Source: Diplonema japonicum
Taxonomy: Eukaryota; Euglenozoa; Diplonemea; Diplonemida; Diplonemidae
NCBI GenBank assembly: GCA_964019335.1
Contig: OZ025715.1
Span: 372,001 to 436,000 of the forward strand
Direction of reading: 5' to 3'
Length of the DNA stretch: 64,000 nt
Shown: positions 9,014 through 21,094 of the stretch, piece after piece
Layout: every line of letters begins with the position of its first letter
Position numbering within the stretch: the stretch's first letter is position 1
The notes under the pieces: generated by a model
The model's input: the letters and a program-made list of their open reading frames with translations, nothing else
Database searches by the model: none
Told to the model about the DNA's origin: nothing
Position numbers and translations under genes: made by a program

Positions 9014-11460
9014 ATGGAGTACATAGATTTGGATATGGAATACACCTTAATGCCTACCCCTATACATTCATCCCAGCCCCAGGTACAAGCCTTAGTGAAG
9101 CCCGAGCCTGTGAGAGAACCTGTCGACGTGCTCCCGGACCTAGCTCAATTATTGCAAGGAACCAGTACATCGCCACCGACAACAGCGGCCCCAGAACCTC
9201 CTGCAGCTGCACCTAAGGTTGCAACAGAGGTGAGGCAGCCGAGCCCTACAAAAGGGTACCCAATGTCGCCGAGGTTGGTATATTCCTTTTGCAAACCCAA
9301 TGAAATGTACTTGGGCCCCACAAGAATTGTCGTTCTTCCTCCCACGAATCCTACAGCAGACAGGCAGCTGAAGCGACAGGACCAATGGGGTGAATATCTA
9401 ATAAACTCTCCAGGTTCGGTGTTATGTCTGAACCGAAGGGCGGTGTCCCGGCCTGCCTTAGAAGATACGCTGAGCAAGTTGCGAGAGAGGGCTACGAGAA
9501 AGAACGGTGGGCCCCACCGTGTTGCCGTGCAGGACCCTTCTCTCAACGTGGTACCGTCGTCGCTTACAGCCGCGTGCCTCACGCTGACCTCGTGGATGCT
9601 TGCGTTGGTGAACGCTTCTTTCACTGTGCAGCAGGCGGCGTCTGACTTCCTTCTCTTATCCCTTCTCCGGCAGGAGGTAGTCATCGGTGTGTATACCACA
9701 CCTCCGCAGATCATCCTTCAGCTACGACGGAGAGCGTCTCTGTTCACAAACAGCCGGGAGGCCAAGGCCGCCGTTGGCATTGTAGACCGCATGGACCTCC
9801 TCTGGAGGCGGTGGAACGCACACGGCATGCAACGGCCTTGGAACATGTGCCACCAGTACATTGAGGCCACTGGGTACGGCAAGGAGCTGGGGTATCTAAA
9901 CAAGCTCGGCAATGAGGTATGCTAAAAAAGAAAATATGAAATAAAATGAACAAACAGAGCCTGATGAAGAGCATGTTTGTGTGCGGTGCGGGGAACATAC
10001 CTGATATCGACAACAACCCGCCAACGGAGGACGACGGGAGGATGACGCTGCAAAATGCGGAGAAGAAGCTTCGCGTGTCGCACAACACGTACCCGGGGTT
10101 CCTCGTGAAGGCGCCCCTCGAGTCCCTTTCGTGGGACAAGGAGTACAACATCTGCTTCCTGCCCCTTTCAAGCGTCTCCGACATCTCCGCCATGACAACC
10201 CGCACAATCTTCATACGGAACTGGGCAGCCCCCTTCATGAACGTACCCACATGGTTTGCCACTCTCGACATCAAGCCTACCGTGCCTCACCGTTCTCCAC
10301 CCAAACCTCACAAAGAGACCAGAGTATCAAGAGACAAGCGGGGCGACAGGGAACGGGACACTAACAAGAGGGAAAGAGGCGACCGCGTGAAGGAAGCCGA
10401 GGAAAGGGAGCGAGGGCAGAGACAAGTGAAGCGAAGCGCGACTCCAACAAAGCCAGCAAAGAAGGCAAAGGTAGAACAGCGTGCCTGGGCTCTGGAAGAG
10501 CCTGTGAGACAAACAGGGGGGAAGCGGTACTTCGCCCGGTTGGTGTCCACTGCATCGCAATGCGCGCTTGTGCTCGGTCTGGATGTGATTAACTTCAGCA
10601 GACCCCGCGTGACAAACCCCACCACCGCGCAATCAATGGACATGGGCCGTGTGGTCGCCTTGCACGACAACGGGGACCGCACGAGCCCCGTGGTCACTCT
10701 TAAGATGTGGTCACGCCACTCAGCTGACGACTTCGAGGTAATCGAGACAGATATCCTGCAAGAGTTCGAGCCCGATAAACTGCTGACAGCCACACTGCAT
10801 GTGAGGTCCACTGCCGATGTGACCTTGAAACCTGTTGGGCAGATGAAGGATAGGACTGATATATGGAAGCTGCTGAAATGCGAGAAGGGTAAGGAATGGT
10901 TCGGGGGAACAAAGGCAGCTGAAGATAAGCCGCTGGAGCTGAGGATGTTGTGTTGGAGGAGGGCGGTGAAGAGTGGAGTCGAACCCATTAAGGGTGCTGT
11001 GGAACCGGAACCCAGTCAGAGTAGCAGCGAAAGCAGCAGCAGCAGCAGCAGCGAAAGCGTCGGAGGCGATGTGTTGGAGTTGTCCTTTGCACCTACTAGG
11101 TCACCTGCTGTTTCGGCTGTTTCTCGGGCCTCTGTGCCCACACCACCACCATCGAGAACCCGCAGCTTGAACCTGAGGAGAACACCCCCACCAGGCGTCA
11201 AGGCGGAACCCAAGGCAGAACCGAAGATGGAATCTGTACCGCAGGCTGCCTTTGACGTGTCTGCCATCATAGCTCAGTCCAACGCCCAGCCTATGGTCGC
11301 CACCCCTCCCCCCGCACAGCGCCCCGTGCGCGCTTCTATCCCACTTGCAACGCCCTCCCTGCAGACCCCCAAAGCGCAGAACACCTCATCATGTACCCCT
11401 TCGCCTACCCCGCCCACCCGTCGCCTCAAGCTAGTGCGGCCAACTAAAACGCCTACATAA
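9014..11460 (+). CDS. unrecognised 801-aa protein with nuclear-type basic region
   Basis: There are two exons, 9014-9916 and 9958-11460. The 41-nt intron (GTATGC...AAACAG, phase 0) contains a stop, and removing it joins two long frames. Residues 1-90 are Pro-rich. Residues 90-400 look globular (for example SRPALEDTLSKLRERA and helical stretches). Residues 405-475 are very basic with PAKKAKVE, a classical-looking nuclear localisation signal. Residues 490-620 look folded again (FARLVSTASQCALVLGLDV; MGRVVALHDNGD). The last 150 residues are Ser/Pro-rich with an S-tract and repeated KAEPK. The start is the first ATG after a CTTACAG acceptor. The next gene starts 430 nt downstream on the same strand. 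I recognise no family. A nuclear role is inferred only from composition. Confidence 0.7.
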
Positions 11461-11890
11461 AGTCACATAGAGGTTTTTACCTCTGCATATCAGTGGGTTA
11501 AAACGGAAAGAATAAGAAAAAGGAATTTTAAACAAAAAGGGGGGGGGGGGGGGAAGAAACAGTTTGGCTGTTTTTTTTTATATTTTATATTCTCGTTTTA
11601 TTTTTTGGAATACTTTCGAGGGGAAAAAAAAAAAGAAGAAAAAAATCCGGTCGGAAGTCCCGTTCTTGGAGCGTTTCACGTACTCTCGGAACCCCCTGTT
11701 GCTTCTTCTGAGGTCGGTGATCAGATCGATCATCCGATATATGCGGTCTCTCACATGCCGTTGGCGGAGAAATTTAACTTCTTCTGATTATTAGCCTGCA
11801 GCTGCGTCCAGAAAAGAAAAAGAAAAAAAGAAAAATAGGACACGAAAAACAAACACACAGGTAATGATGCGAAGAAAGCACACATTGTAA
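11461..11890. other. spacer with G run and A tracts
   Basis: 430 nt between two co-oriented genes, with a G run near 11540 and purine-rich tracts. A CACACAG at 11854-11860 lies 30 nt before the next ATG and could accept a leader. Nothing else is recognised. Confidence 0.5.
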
Positions 11891-14800
11891 ATGCAGCCGA
11901 AACAGGAAGGAGATGTCACGGCAGGGCAGTCAGATGAGGCGGCAAAGGAGACAACTGACAATGAAAAGACTAAGGTAGAGGCACCGTACATTGCGGCCAA
12001 GTGGATGGAGATGCCTATATCAGAGGTGTTGGTGAGGCCGATGGTGCCGCAGCAGTCTCCTATACCCGAGAGCCAGCTGCCTATGGAACCGTGCAATTTA
12101 GAGAATATCATAATAGAATTAGAACGGAGGTTGATAGTGTCCTGTGAGGCACAAGAGGCTGCGCCTCAGGAAGCCGAGGGCGATTCTCCCAAGGCACAGC
12201 CGCAAGAGGAAAGCGACATCGAAGAGGACCCTTCTGCTGCCCAGCACCGAGTTGATGAGTACACTGTGCTGCCTGAAAAGGTCGCCGTTCTTAAGGCACC
12301 TGATCTTGAGGCACCCATGATAGGATGGATCATGAACGGCACACCTGCCATGGTCGATTCCCTCTGTCAAGCACCCCCCGGCATCTGGGCGCGCATTGTT
12401 TCCAGCAAGCACCATACCGTCAAAGGCTGGGCCCTCATCAGCCACCACCACGGCACCAACATCCAGCTTGTCCGCACAATCGACTGCAAGACAAATGAAT
12501 CCTCCCGCGAGCCCGAGGAGGAAGAGGTACTCCAAAACTTCATCAAGTCCAACTCCCTCAACACTGTGGTCTCGTCGGCACTGCTCGAGCTCATCCCTGA
12601 CATGCGGACCGAGGTGATGAAAGCATGCTCCGACTTCGAGGCTTGGGAGAACCGGAATGCTTTGATCATGCACCGTGTACGCGTTGCCAACAATGAAGAG
12701 GTTGACGAGCAGCAAGCGAGGAAACTCATCAGCGAAGCAAAGGACGAGAGCGACGACGACGGCCCGAAGCTGGCCCTGCCTGCAACAGGGTTTGCAAAGG
12801 CCATCTCGTCCTTCAACAACAAAGTGGCCACTTACCTCCAAGACAACGACAGACAAAGTTTGAAGCTGCTCTGCAAAAGCACATTGGTGACCCTCGTGAG
12901 GAAGCTGATCACCGAACAGGTGGATGTGGAACCTGAGCTTGGTAAACAAGCAGAAGAATGCAAGACGCAGCTCATAGAGAAGGGCCTCTCCACAAAGACT
13001 GAGGCCGCCGCCTTGACCCTCCAACATCGACTCCACGCTTTGTGTCTGTGGCTCATCACAGCGCAAGCAGAAGATGCGGACCTCCACAGGCAGATGACGC
13101 CCATCATGCGTGACTGGTCGAAACAGTCCCGACGGGGCAAGAGGGACAAATCGACAACGACGTGTGAGATCTGCAATTCGGGTCTGCAGCCGGCCATCAA
13201 GGAGGCACACATGGCAGCGTGCAAAGAAGAGAACGCTGCGAAAAAACGAAAAAGATATTTCTACAACAACGAGAGAGCCGAGCGGTTGGCCCAGCTTGAG
13301 AAACTACAGCTGAAAGCAGGCCTGCCCGCAACCACAGAGGCACCCTTCTCAACGTTTGACGGAATGTGGGACACAGTCTTTTCAAACGGGACGCGCATGT
13401 ACTCATCATGGAACATCCTGCGGCCGGTCATCACTTTCCGGCACAGAGAGGTGCTCACTGCATACACCATCTCAGAAGTCATGTGGGAGGGGAGTGTAGG
13501 GTTATCATTCAAGCTTTCTATTGCGAGCCCCCCTGAGTCATGGAGCACGACTTATCACATCGCACTCATCCCTCACCCGAACTGTCTGGACACCCTGATC
13601 GGCAGGCAGTACGAGTCAGACATCAAGGAGGAACGCAGCTTTAAGCTGGTACGTTCGAAGAAGAAACCTCACCGGCCACCCGAGCAAGAAGCTATGCTTG
13701 CGAAGAACGTAGAAGGCGAGGTGGGTATTGAGTGCCTTGGGACTTACATCACAGAGGTGCATGAGAGGAGCCCCGCCGACCAGGCTGGCATTACACCAGG
13801 CTGCCGTGTGTTGGCTATCGATAGGTGCCCTGTAAGCAACAACGACAGCGTTGCAGAGATTGTGAAGCAAGCGAGTAGCATCCTCCGCCTCACTTACAGT
13901 GCTAAGCCTATGAGGAGGAGGAAGACGCCATCTCCACCGCCGCGGCCCCTTGAAACTACTCCACCCCCCGACCCTCCTGCTGCGCCCGAGGGGAAAAGCA
14001 AATCGCATTCCCCCGTTGCTAAGCAACCCTCCTCTAGGAGGCAGTCTCCTGATGCACGACCGCAAACCCCTCAGAAGCCGCCCGCTAAAGTAGCGAAGTC
14101 GCCCCCGCCCAAGAAGGGGAAGTCACCGAAGCCCAAAAGCAAGATATCCCACGCAGAGGCGAGGAAAGAAACGAAGCCGGAAAGGCCGTCGTCAAAGAGC
14201 TTGTCGCCCCTCAGAACCCCGAATGAAGTGGAGGTGGAGTGCGAGTGGGGTAAGGAAGCTGCAGACATGGAGGTGCTGCAGGATACAGCGGCGGTGGTGG
14301 CTGAGGCGATAGCGGCGGAGTGCTCGTGGTCGCTGGAAGCAATCCACAACGTGTTGGAGTCCCTGCGTGTGGTTTCCAAAAACACAGCAGTTATAGCAAC
14401 GCAGCTGTCGCCGGAGTTAGAGGTTTTGCAAGGTACGTGGACAACACCCTCCGGCAGCGCAGTTATCACGGGGAAGAGAATCACTGTTATCACAAAAAAC
14501 ATGCAAGTATGGGGAATGCTGCAGACAGGTAGCAAAATCACGTACCGTGGAGCGGCCTTCTCACAAGTGACAACGTGCAGCCTCCAGCACGGCGATGACA
14601 AGTGGCACAGAGACAACGCAGTGTTCACGAACGACAAGCACCCATTGAATGGATACGAAGTGAACGTGATAGAGTACAACAGCACAGAAGGAAAGGCACT
14701 AATAAGCAAAGACGGTTCTGACAAAGAAGAGGTGGACAGCTCGTGCTTGGTACCCTCTATCAAGGGGGTACGGGTCGGAGACCACGTGGCACTACCCGAC

Positions 14801-17800
14801 AAGACAGCAGGGGAAGTGGTCAACATCACCAGCGAAACTGCCGTCATCGCAAAGCAGAACGGCGACAATGTGCAGCAAAAACTGGAAGATCTGAAGAAGC
14901 TGACCGGCCCGCCGCACTGCCCGCTTGCTGCACTGCTTCAAGACGCCCCGTACATCAAGTGCGACCCTTTGACGCACTGCAAAATATGTGGCGTTTTCAC
15001 TGCGGCGACCAGCTGCCACACGTGCAGGAGAAGAAAAAGCCTGCAGGACCTTGGCTACAGAAACTTACAAGCAGAGTGCCGCCAGATGGGAATCAAGCCC
15101 AGGGGGAACACCGACAGTCTGCAAAAGATTATCCTATCAGCATACGTCGATACCATCCACCAGGCTTGCAAAGGTGCTGCAATCGCTGCGTCGATTGTAA
15201 CGCTCTCCGCCACAGCCCTCCATGGGTGTGTCGCAAGCCCGTACACACGGCTTGGCGTTGGGTACAGGATTGACGAGACGCCCAAGCACGCTATGATGCG
15301 GCTTGCCGCAAAACGGCCCGTCACGGTAAAGTCGCTAGGCTTCCTACGAAGCTGTCACGTGTCACACGAGCTCTTCTGCGAGAAGGTTGCGGAGCGTCTT
15401 AAGGAACAGCTCGACAAGTGCTCGAAGAGCACTGACGATGCCAAAGAGCTGGAAGGGAAGTGGTGCTACGGGGACCAGTGGTTCATGATCATCAATGATG
15501 AGAACAAGTTGTATTTCAGCCAGCCGAAGCTGCGGATTTCAGGGTATCTCAAGAAGGCCGACGTGGTGAGGAAGAACGAGAGGCGTTCGAAGCCCGAGGG
15601 GTTCCCTGCTGCATGCTGGTCGCTGAAGCAAGGAACCCCAGGTGACGGTACCAGCCTGTGGCTAGATCAAGAGAACAAAGACACATTAAAGGTTGCATAT
15701 GCCTCGACCACAAGAGGCAGGGCAACTACAACACGCATTGAAGTGACACAGAGAGCCGAGTGCTGTGCACAAAAGCTCCTCAGTTGCGACCTTAAAGTCG
15801 CCATCACCGGTAGAAAACGATCCCGTTCCCCCAACACCTCCTCCTTGCCTGACGCTAAACGAGCTCGTGACAACCCTGTCAAGACAGAACCCAAGCAGGA
15901 GATCAAGGAAGTAACCTTGCTGAAGGACATCAAGGCCAATGAAGAGGAACTGCTGAAAGATCTGAAAGAGGAGGCTGACAAAAAGCAAAAAGAAGAACTT
16001 CGCGTCAAACAAGAGAAGGAAGAGGAGGAAGCACGATGGGAGAGGGAAAAGAAAGAAAAAGAACGGAAGGAAAAGGAAAGGCTCGAAAAGGAACGGAAAG
16101 AAAAAAAGGAAAAAGAGCGGCTCGAAAAGGAACGAAAGGAAAAAGAGCGGGAGAGAAAGGAAAAAGAGAAGTTGGAAAGGGAAAAGAAGGAACGGGAAAA
16201 GAGGGAGAAGGAAAGGGAAAGGAAGGAGAAGGAGGAGCTTGCGAAGAAGGAAAAAGAAGAAGCCGAGAAAAGGGAGAGAGAAACGGCAGCAAAGCGAGAA
16301 AAGGCCAAAGAAGAGGAAGCTGCGTTGAGAGCCATGCGTGCACAAAAATGGAGCAAAGCGACCCGTGCAAGAGAAGAAAACCAAGCAAGAATCAAAGCTC
16401 AAGAACATGTTCAGCAGGTTCGGGACCAATTTGAGTCAGAGAGAAAGGGAAGGGAGGCCGTAGCCGTCGCAGAGTACATCGATTTCGCATCGATAAATGC
16501 AGTGGTTTGTGTCGACCGGACGGTGCTTGGCCACAGTATCCTCTACAACAGTATTGTAGTTGACGAGAGCAAATGCTGGGGGGAGATCATGCAGCTGCGA
16601 AGCAGGCAACTGGCTCAGGTCGTCAAAATGGAGGAACAAACAGCCGCATTGGCGCAGCAGAAACTCATCAAAGCCAAAGAAGAAGAACTCCGTTCCAAAG
16701 AGGAACAGCTTCTCCGCGCGGAAGAGCTCACCAGAGCCGAGCAGGCCAGGGAGAGCGGGAACGGGAGCAGCGCAAGTGCGATTCTTCACGAGAAGTACAG
16801 TGCTTTTTACGACCTGTCAACCTCGCCATCTGTGTTCCCAGACGGGGAGGTGTGGCCTGTGGACAACGGTCCCGACCCACCGGAAGACACAGAAATGCAG
16901 GCGGACTACGGGCTTTGGAATGACAACATTGAGTACCACTCGATCGACCTGGTCCACCTTGGCAGCATTGACTCCAGTGTGCTTAGCGAACTGGACCACG
17001 CTATGGTATAGAGTACAAGAAACAAAAAAAGAAAAAAAAAAAAACTCAGGTGGTCGGTGTACGCCTCTTCCTTCCCCATCGCTGCCCTGCCTTCATCGAG
17101 TGGATCACTATGGTGCTTCAGTGCTGGGGGATCCCTGGAGGCGCCGGCAGCAGGCAAGCTCCCATTGCATGGGTCCTGCGTGGCGAGGCATATCTTAAGA
17201 TGCGGCAGGTATGCCACACCATCTGTTGACAATCGACCACCTCACACAGCCCGCTTGCGCAGTGAAGGATTTCAATAACAGCTTGCTGCTAGACTACCAG
17301 CCGTCCATCGCTACCAGGGCGCGGGCGTACAGGATGCGCGGGTACGCGCACAGGAGGCAAGGCAACTGGGTCAGCGCTTTGAAAGATTTACGAAAGGTAC
17401 TATGGAGAACGAAAAAAGAAAAAAGAAATCTTTTTATCAAACAGGCGCATAGCTTAGAAAGACTGACCCCAAGGTGGCTCGCTTTGTACAAACGTATTAA
17501 AGAAATGGCCTACGAAGAGGGTTACGGCGCTCTTGGCAGCAGCGACGAAGATCCTCTCCTGAAGACGGAAGCGAAGGTTGAGAAGGGTCGGGTGTGTAAA
17601 CAAAAAAAGAAAACGGGGCGGAAAAGGTAATCAATTCACAGTCCTATCGCCGCACAGTGCCGCATGACTCGCCACGTAGAGGGTACACCATGTACGACTC
17701 GGGGAGGAACAGATATGGATCCAGCATGCGGACAGCCCGTCCAAGGGGCTTCAAACGAAGGAGCTCGTCGGGCAGCCGAGAGAGGCGGCGCAGGCGAACC

Positions 17801-17812
17801 GACAAACTGTAG
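11891..17812 (+). CDS. 1912-aa multidomain protein: zinc knuckles, PDZ, SAP, K/E coil, TPR
   Basis: Exons are 11891-17005, 17050-17208, 17250-17396, 17445-17591 and 17642-17812. The four introns of 41-50 nt are all phase 0. Visible parts in order: acidic N-terminus; C-x2-C-x11-H-x3-C near 425-447; a PDZ-like domain near 607-673 (VGIECLGTYITEVHERSPA, then AGITPGCRVLAID); an SP/KP-rich basic stretch; two blocks starting with a similar G-x-W motif; CKICGVFTAATSCHTC near 1030; a SAP-like helix pair near 1050-1087 (LQAECRQMGIKPRGNTDSL); a K/E/R coil near 1350-1515; and a TPR-like tail (AWVLRGEAYLKM...RMRGYAHRRQGNW) recalling Hsc70-interacting protein. The end is Arg/Ser-rich. SAP plus basic and Ser-Pro regions suggest a chromatin or RNA-linked scaffold. 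That the TPR exons belong to this gene rests on frame-perfect splicing. I know no family with this architecture. Confidence 0.7.
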
Positions 17813-18169
17813 TAAAACAGTAGTAGCAATGTAACTACTGTTTCCCCCCCCCTTTTTTTTTTCCTAGTATTTTTTTTATCCCCTAAACGCCGGTACCCCC
17901 CCATTTTCGTTGTTGCTTTAAATACTCAAAAAAAGGGCAGCATGCAACCATAGGAAGGTGCAAGGAAAGGGTAAACGGTACTAAAATTTTCAATTCCAGG
18001 TGCCAGATTCAGATGAGAACACTTAACTATGTGTGTAAGAGGGGGATTGAAGGTGTACTTTTTATGTCCGATTTTGGGGGGTCTTGTCGTGGGGGGTCCG
18101 TGGAGTTATGGCTGGGCTAAAAAGGGCAGCATTCAGCCCTATTTGGTGCCCTGAACTCTAGGATTGAGG
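17813..18169. other. spacer between the TPR gene and the piggyBac fossil
   Basis: AT-rich 3' flank with a C/T tract. GGGCAGCATGCAACC (17936) and GGGCAGCATTCAGCC (18124) form a short imperfect direct repeat. TTAA occurs at 18023-18026, the type of target piggyBac elements use, but I could not pair it with a second end. Confidence 0.4.
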
Positions 18170-19160
18170 TCAGTCTGGAGACTTTTTGGGGCTGTGGGAT
18201 GAAAAAAGCAACTTGTGAGTTTTTTTTCCAGCTGGGGTAGCATGCAAGTGTAAAAAACACGTTTTGCATAAGGGGGTTTTGCAACAGGGGCACCACGTTT
18301 GCACCTTCTTCCCGCACCCAGGAACAGCATAGAGCACCCTCCTCACCTTCGTTCCGTTTATCATGGTCTCGGAGGTGTGATTTAGGGTCAAATCGAGACG
18401 TTTTGGGTATTTCTGAGTGAGGGAATCCTCATTGCTAGCGTGTTTGCGCTTGGGGGTCGGTGACGGTGTTGTCGGGGGGTGTGTGCTATCGGTTTTTGGG
18501 GTATGGGTGAGAAGCTTGCCAACAAGTTCTTCTTTGAAGCTCGGGAAGCCATACATTCCCTGCTCTTCTTCCAGATTATGGAGGGGTTGGCAACACAGCT
18601 TTCCAGGATCCAATAAAAAACGACCATGGTCCACTTCCGGGTTTTCATATGCCGAACTCCAGTCCCCTGGAGCTGGTCTTGCAGGTCAGGGGTCGACAGC
18701 AAACCCTTAAGAGTCGACAGTACGCATGACTAGGTCCTGTGTTGTGGACTTCTTGCTGAAAATGTTGAAATTCGCCAGGTAACAGTTTTATGAGTCGCAT
18801 GTAGCGATTACCTTGATGCCCACCGAGTTGCTTTTTCGTGGTGCCATGACTTTTATTGTTGTCGGGATAACACTGTCGTCAACAGACAACCACTTGCCAG
18901 GGGTCCGCACAGTCCTACACCGGTTGACAATAATATCAAGAAGCCTGCGCATGAGGTGCAGTTTCAGGCCTTCCAAATGTTTTCCAGGTTGTCAAAGGTG
19001 AGGTAGCGCTGTATGTCAACGAATCGGTTTGCTCATTTCTCAAAAGCCGGGATGGTTAAATTAGAATTTGTTGTCCAGTAGCTCTTCATGTTCGGTGCCG
19101 AGCGTAAACCCATTAACAGGACCAACCCAAGCCAAATTTTGTACTCTGGGATGGAAAGAT
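18170..19160 (-). pseudogene. degenerate piggyBac-type DNA transposase
   Basis: Read on the minus strand from about 19150 downwards, the translation gives WLGLVLLMGL...PNMKSYWTTNS (piggyBac LGI-LMG--K-P---DYWS block), then an in-frame stop, and NRFVDIQRYLTFDNLEN. A one-base frameshift leads to LLDIIVNRCR...GKWLSVDDSVIP (the LS-DE-M-P block; DD stands where many members have DE) and SVGIKVIATCDS. After further breaks come RKWTMVVFYWILESCV and, at the C-terminus, a cysteine cluster (WCPCCKTPLCKTCFLHLH) like the piggyBac zinc domain. Order and spacing fit a transposase of the DDE_Tnp_1_7 family. Stops and shifts make it non-functional. Terminal inverted repeats were not identified. Confidence 0.8.
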
Positions 19161-19688
19161 TCAGATTCCGCTGTTTTTTTGAACCGAAACGACCGTTCGT
19201 GGAAGAAACTATGAGCTCAAGTACCGCGTGTGTAAAAAAAAAAGATTAAAAACACCCTCCTCATTGGCCGCTTCACAGAGGTGTCCTAAGCCCACCTTTT
19301 TACGGAAATGATATGTTTCGGGCCTTTGGGAGTATTTCTCCCACCCAAGCATCGTTTCCGGCCCCTCTTTGACCGCCTCATCGTCTTTTTCTTCTTTTTC
19401 TGACCAGTCGGGGGAGACTCACGTTTTCGCTGCTATTTTGACCATCTGATTTCATTTTAAGCCAACCCTGCCAGTTTCAATTAAAACAAAACTTTTAACG
19501 CAAAATGTAGTTTCAAGACAAAATAAACCGCGCAACAATGCCATATTTTGAAGTCCAGGGGCCGTGTTCAAAAAAAAGTACTTAGCGAAAAAGCAAATTT
19601 TGAAATAAGGACAAAAACGTCCGCGCAGGCGTTTAGGGGTTATTCATATTTTTTCTTTCATTGCAACACACCACAGAGACTAGATGAC
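19161..19688. other. spacer upstream of the small basic gene
   Basis: About 530 nt with no convincing gene. The part nearest 19161 could include a decayed transposase N-terminus, which I could not read. ACACCACAG ends at 19676, 12 nt before the next ATG. Confidence 0.4.
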
Positions 19689-20221
19689 ATGGCGTTGAAA
19701 GCGTCGATAGGGGGGAAACGTGAAAAGTCGAATGCGGCCAGCACAGGGCCGTCAAGGGGGAGACGGAGTGCCTCGGTTGGGGAACGGAAAGGCAGACGAG
19801 CAAGTGTGGGAAAGAAGAGCACTGCGTTGAACAGTGCGACAAATGCGACACCGAGGAGCAAAATATTGAAGAGGAGCATCTCAGCCCCCTCCACCGCCCA
19901 CGCACAGGGGTCCACCCCATGCGTTCAAAACGGGCTCACGACCCCTAGCAAACGTTGCGGATCGTCATCTGCTTTCGGACGGAGCAGCACCTCACGAGTC
20001 CCTTCCTGCGTGGAGCTATGGGGGCCGCTGTCTGTCAAGCAGCGTGCTGCAGCGGACGTAACGCCTATGCATATGAGGCCAGGTGTGAATGGTTTCTTAG
20101 GGGAAAAAAAAAAAAAGAAGAAAAAAAAGGAATCGCCCACAAAAACAAGCGAAAGGCAGTGCCAAGGTCGGGCAGCCTGTCCAAGGAGCGCCATCAAAAG
20201 ACGGATGATGTATGGATTCGG

Positions 20222-20256
<35 letters not shown>

Positions 20257-20565
20257 AGACTTTCACAACGCCCCAGTCGCGCCCGAGCACAAGGTACTCT
20301 GAGGTCGCTAGTTCGAATTTCACTGCACCATCTATCCCTCCGGATGAGGTGTACAAGGTAGGGTTAAAAAAAAAGAAGGGAGAAAAATATTTTAAAAATA
20401 AAATAATAGTTAGTAGAGGACATGCTGGTGTCGTCAGAGTTCCGTGAGCGTTCAGCCATCGAATGGGGTGCAGCAAACTGTTTGAAAACATGTGTATCTA
20501 GTTTCCGGCTCGGACTGGGCATTAGGAGAAAGCCTAATTTGTCAGCTGCTACGCCACCTCATTAG
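19689..20565 (+). CDS. small basic Ser-rich protein, four exons
   Basis: The proposed exons are 19689-20082, 20130-20209, 20259-20357 and 20419-20565. They give 239 aa, or 242 aa if the first donor is at 20092. The introns contain A runs that would otherwise read as poly-Lys. The second donor is GTATGG and its acceptor AAACAG; the third runs GTAGGG to TAGAG. The N-terminal half is rich in R, K, S and G with repeated SVG-like motifs (RRSASVGERKG, RRASVGKKS). The spliced C-terminus (EVYKDMLVSSEFRERSAIEW, then cysteines and basic residues) looks folded. The ATG follows a CCACAG acceptor by 12 nt. No family is recognised. Exon joins are supported by phase and by keeping the frame open, not by homology, so treat it as a candidate gene. 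Confidence 0.5.
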
Positions 20566-21039
20566 CGCACCAAGTGCGCAACAAATGAAATCATGTTTGG
20601 CTTTTTTTTTTTAAAGGCTTCATAGGACCGCAGCATGCCCTAGGGACTCTTTTTTTCCATCCGCATATTTTAGAGATGTGAGTCGTAAAGTGTTTCTTTT
20701 TTTTTCCCCCTTTTTTTTTCTCCCCTCCGGCCCGCCCCCTCCCCCACCTTTGTTCTTGTTTGTTCTTCCATATTTTTTTTCTTTGAATTGAACTTTTTTT
20801 TTTTTTGGGAGGGGGAAGCTTTTCCGGCTTTTAGACACAGAAAAAAAAAAGGGGGAATGGCAAAGCATTCTTTTTTTTTTTTTTTTTTTTTTTTTTTTGC
20901 AAGACGTCTTTGACTTGTCTAAGTTTCTCCAGATTTCTACTTGGTAACTACAAACAACGGCCAGCTCCCTCTTTTGTCTGTCACAAACCCCCTCCGCCAC
21001 CCCTCCTTTTTTCTTCTTTCCTGGTTGTAACATATAGAT

Positions 21040-21094
<55 letters not shown>

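Noticed and set aside
12119-13210. Minus-strand 363-aa frame inside the TPR gene
   Set aside because: Shadow of the plus-strand coding sequence; no domain or initiation context.
15667-16429. Minus-strand Ser/Phe/Leu-rich frames that look like membrane proteins
   Set aside because: They are the complement of the K/E-rich coiled-coil codons (AAG, GAG, AAA) on the plus strand.
20301-20334. tRNA-like T-arm (AGTTCGAATTTCACTGCACCA)
   Set aside because: No matching acceptor, D or anticodon stems around it, and it lies inside coding exon 3 of the small gene.
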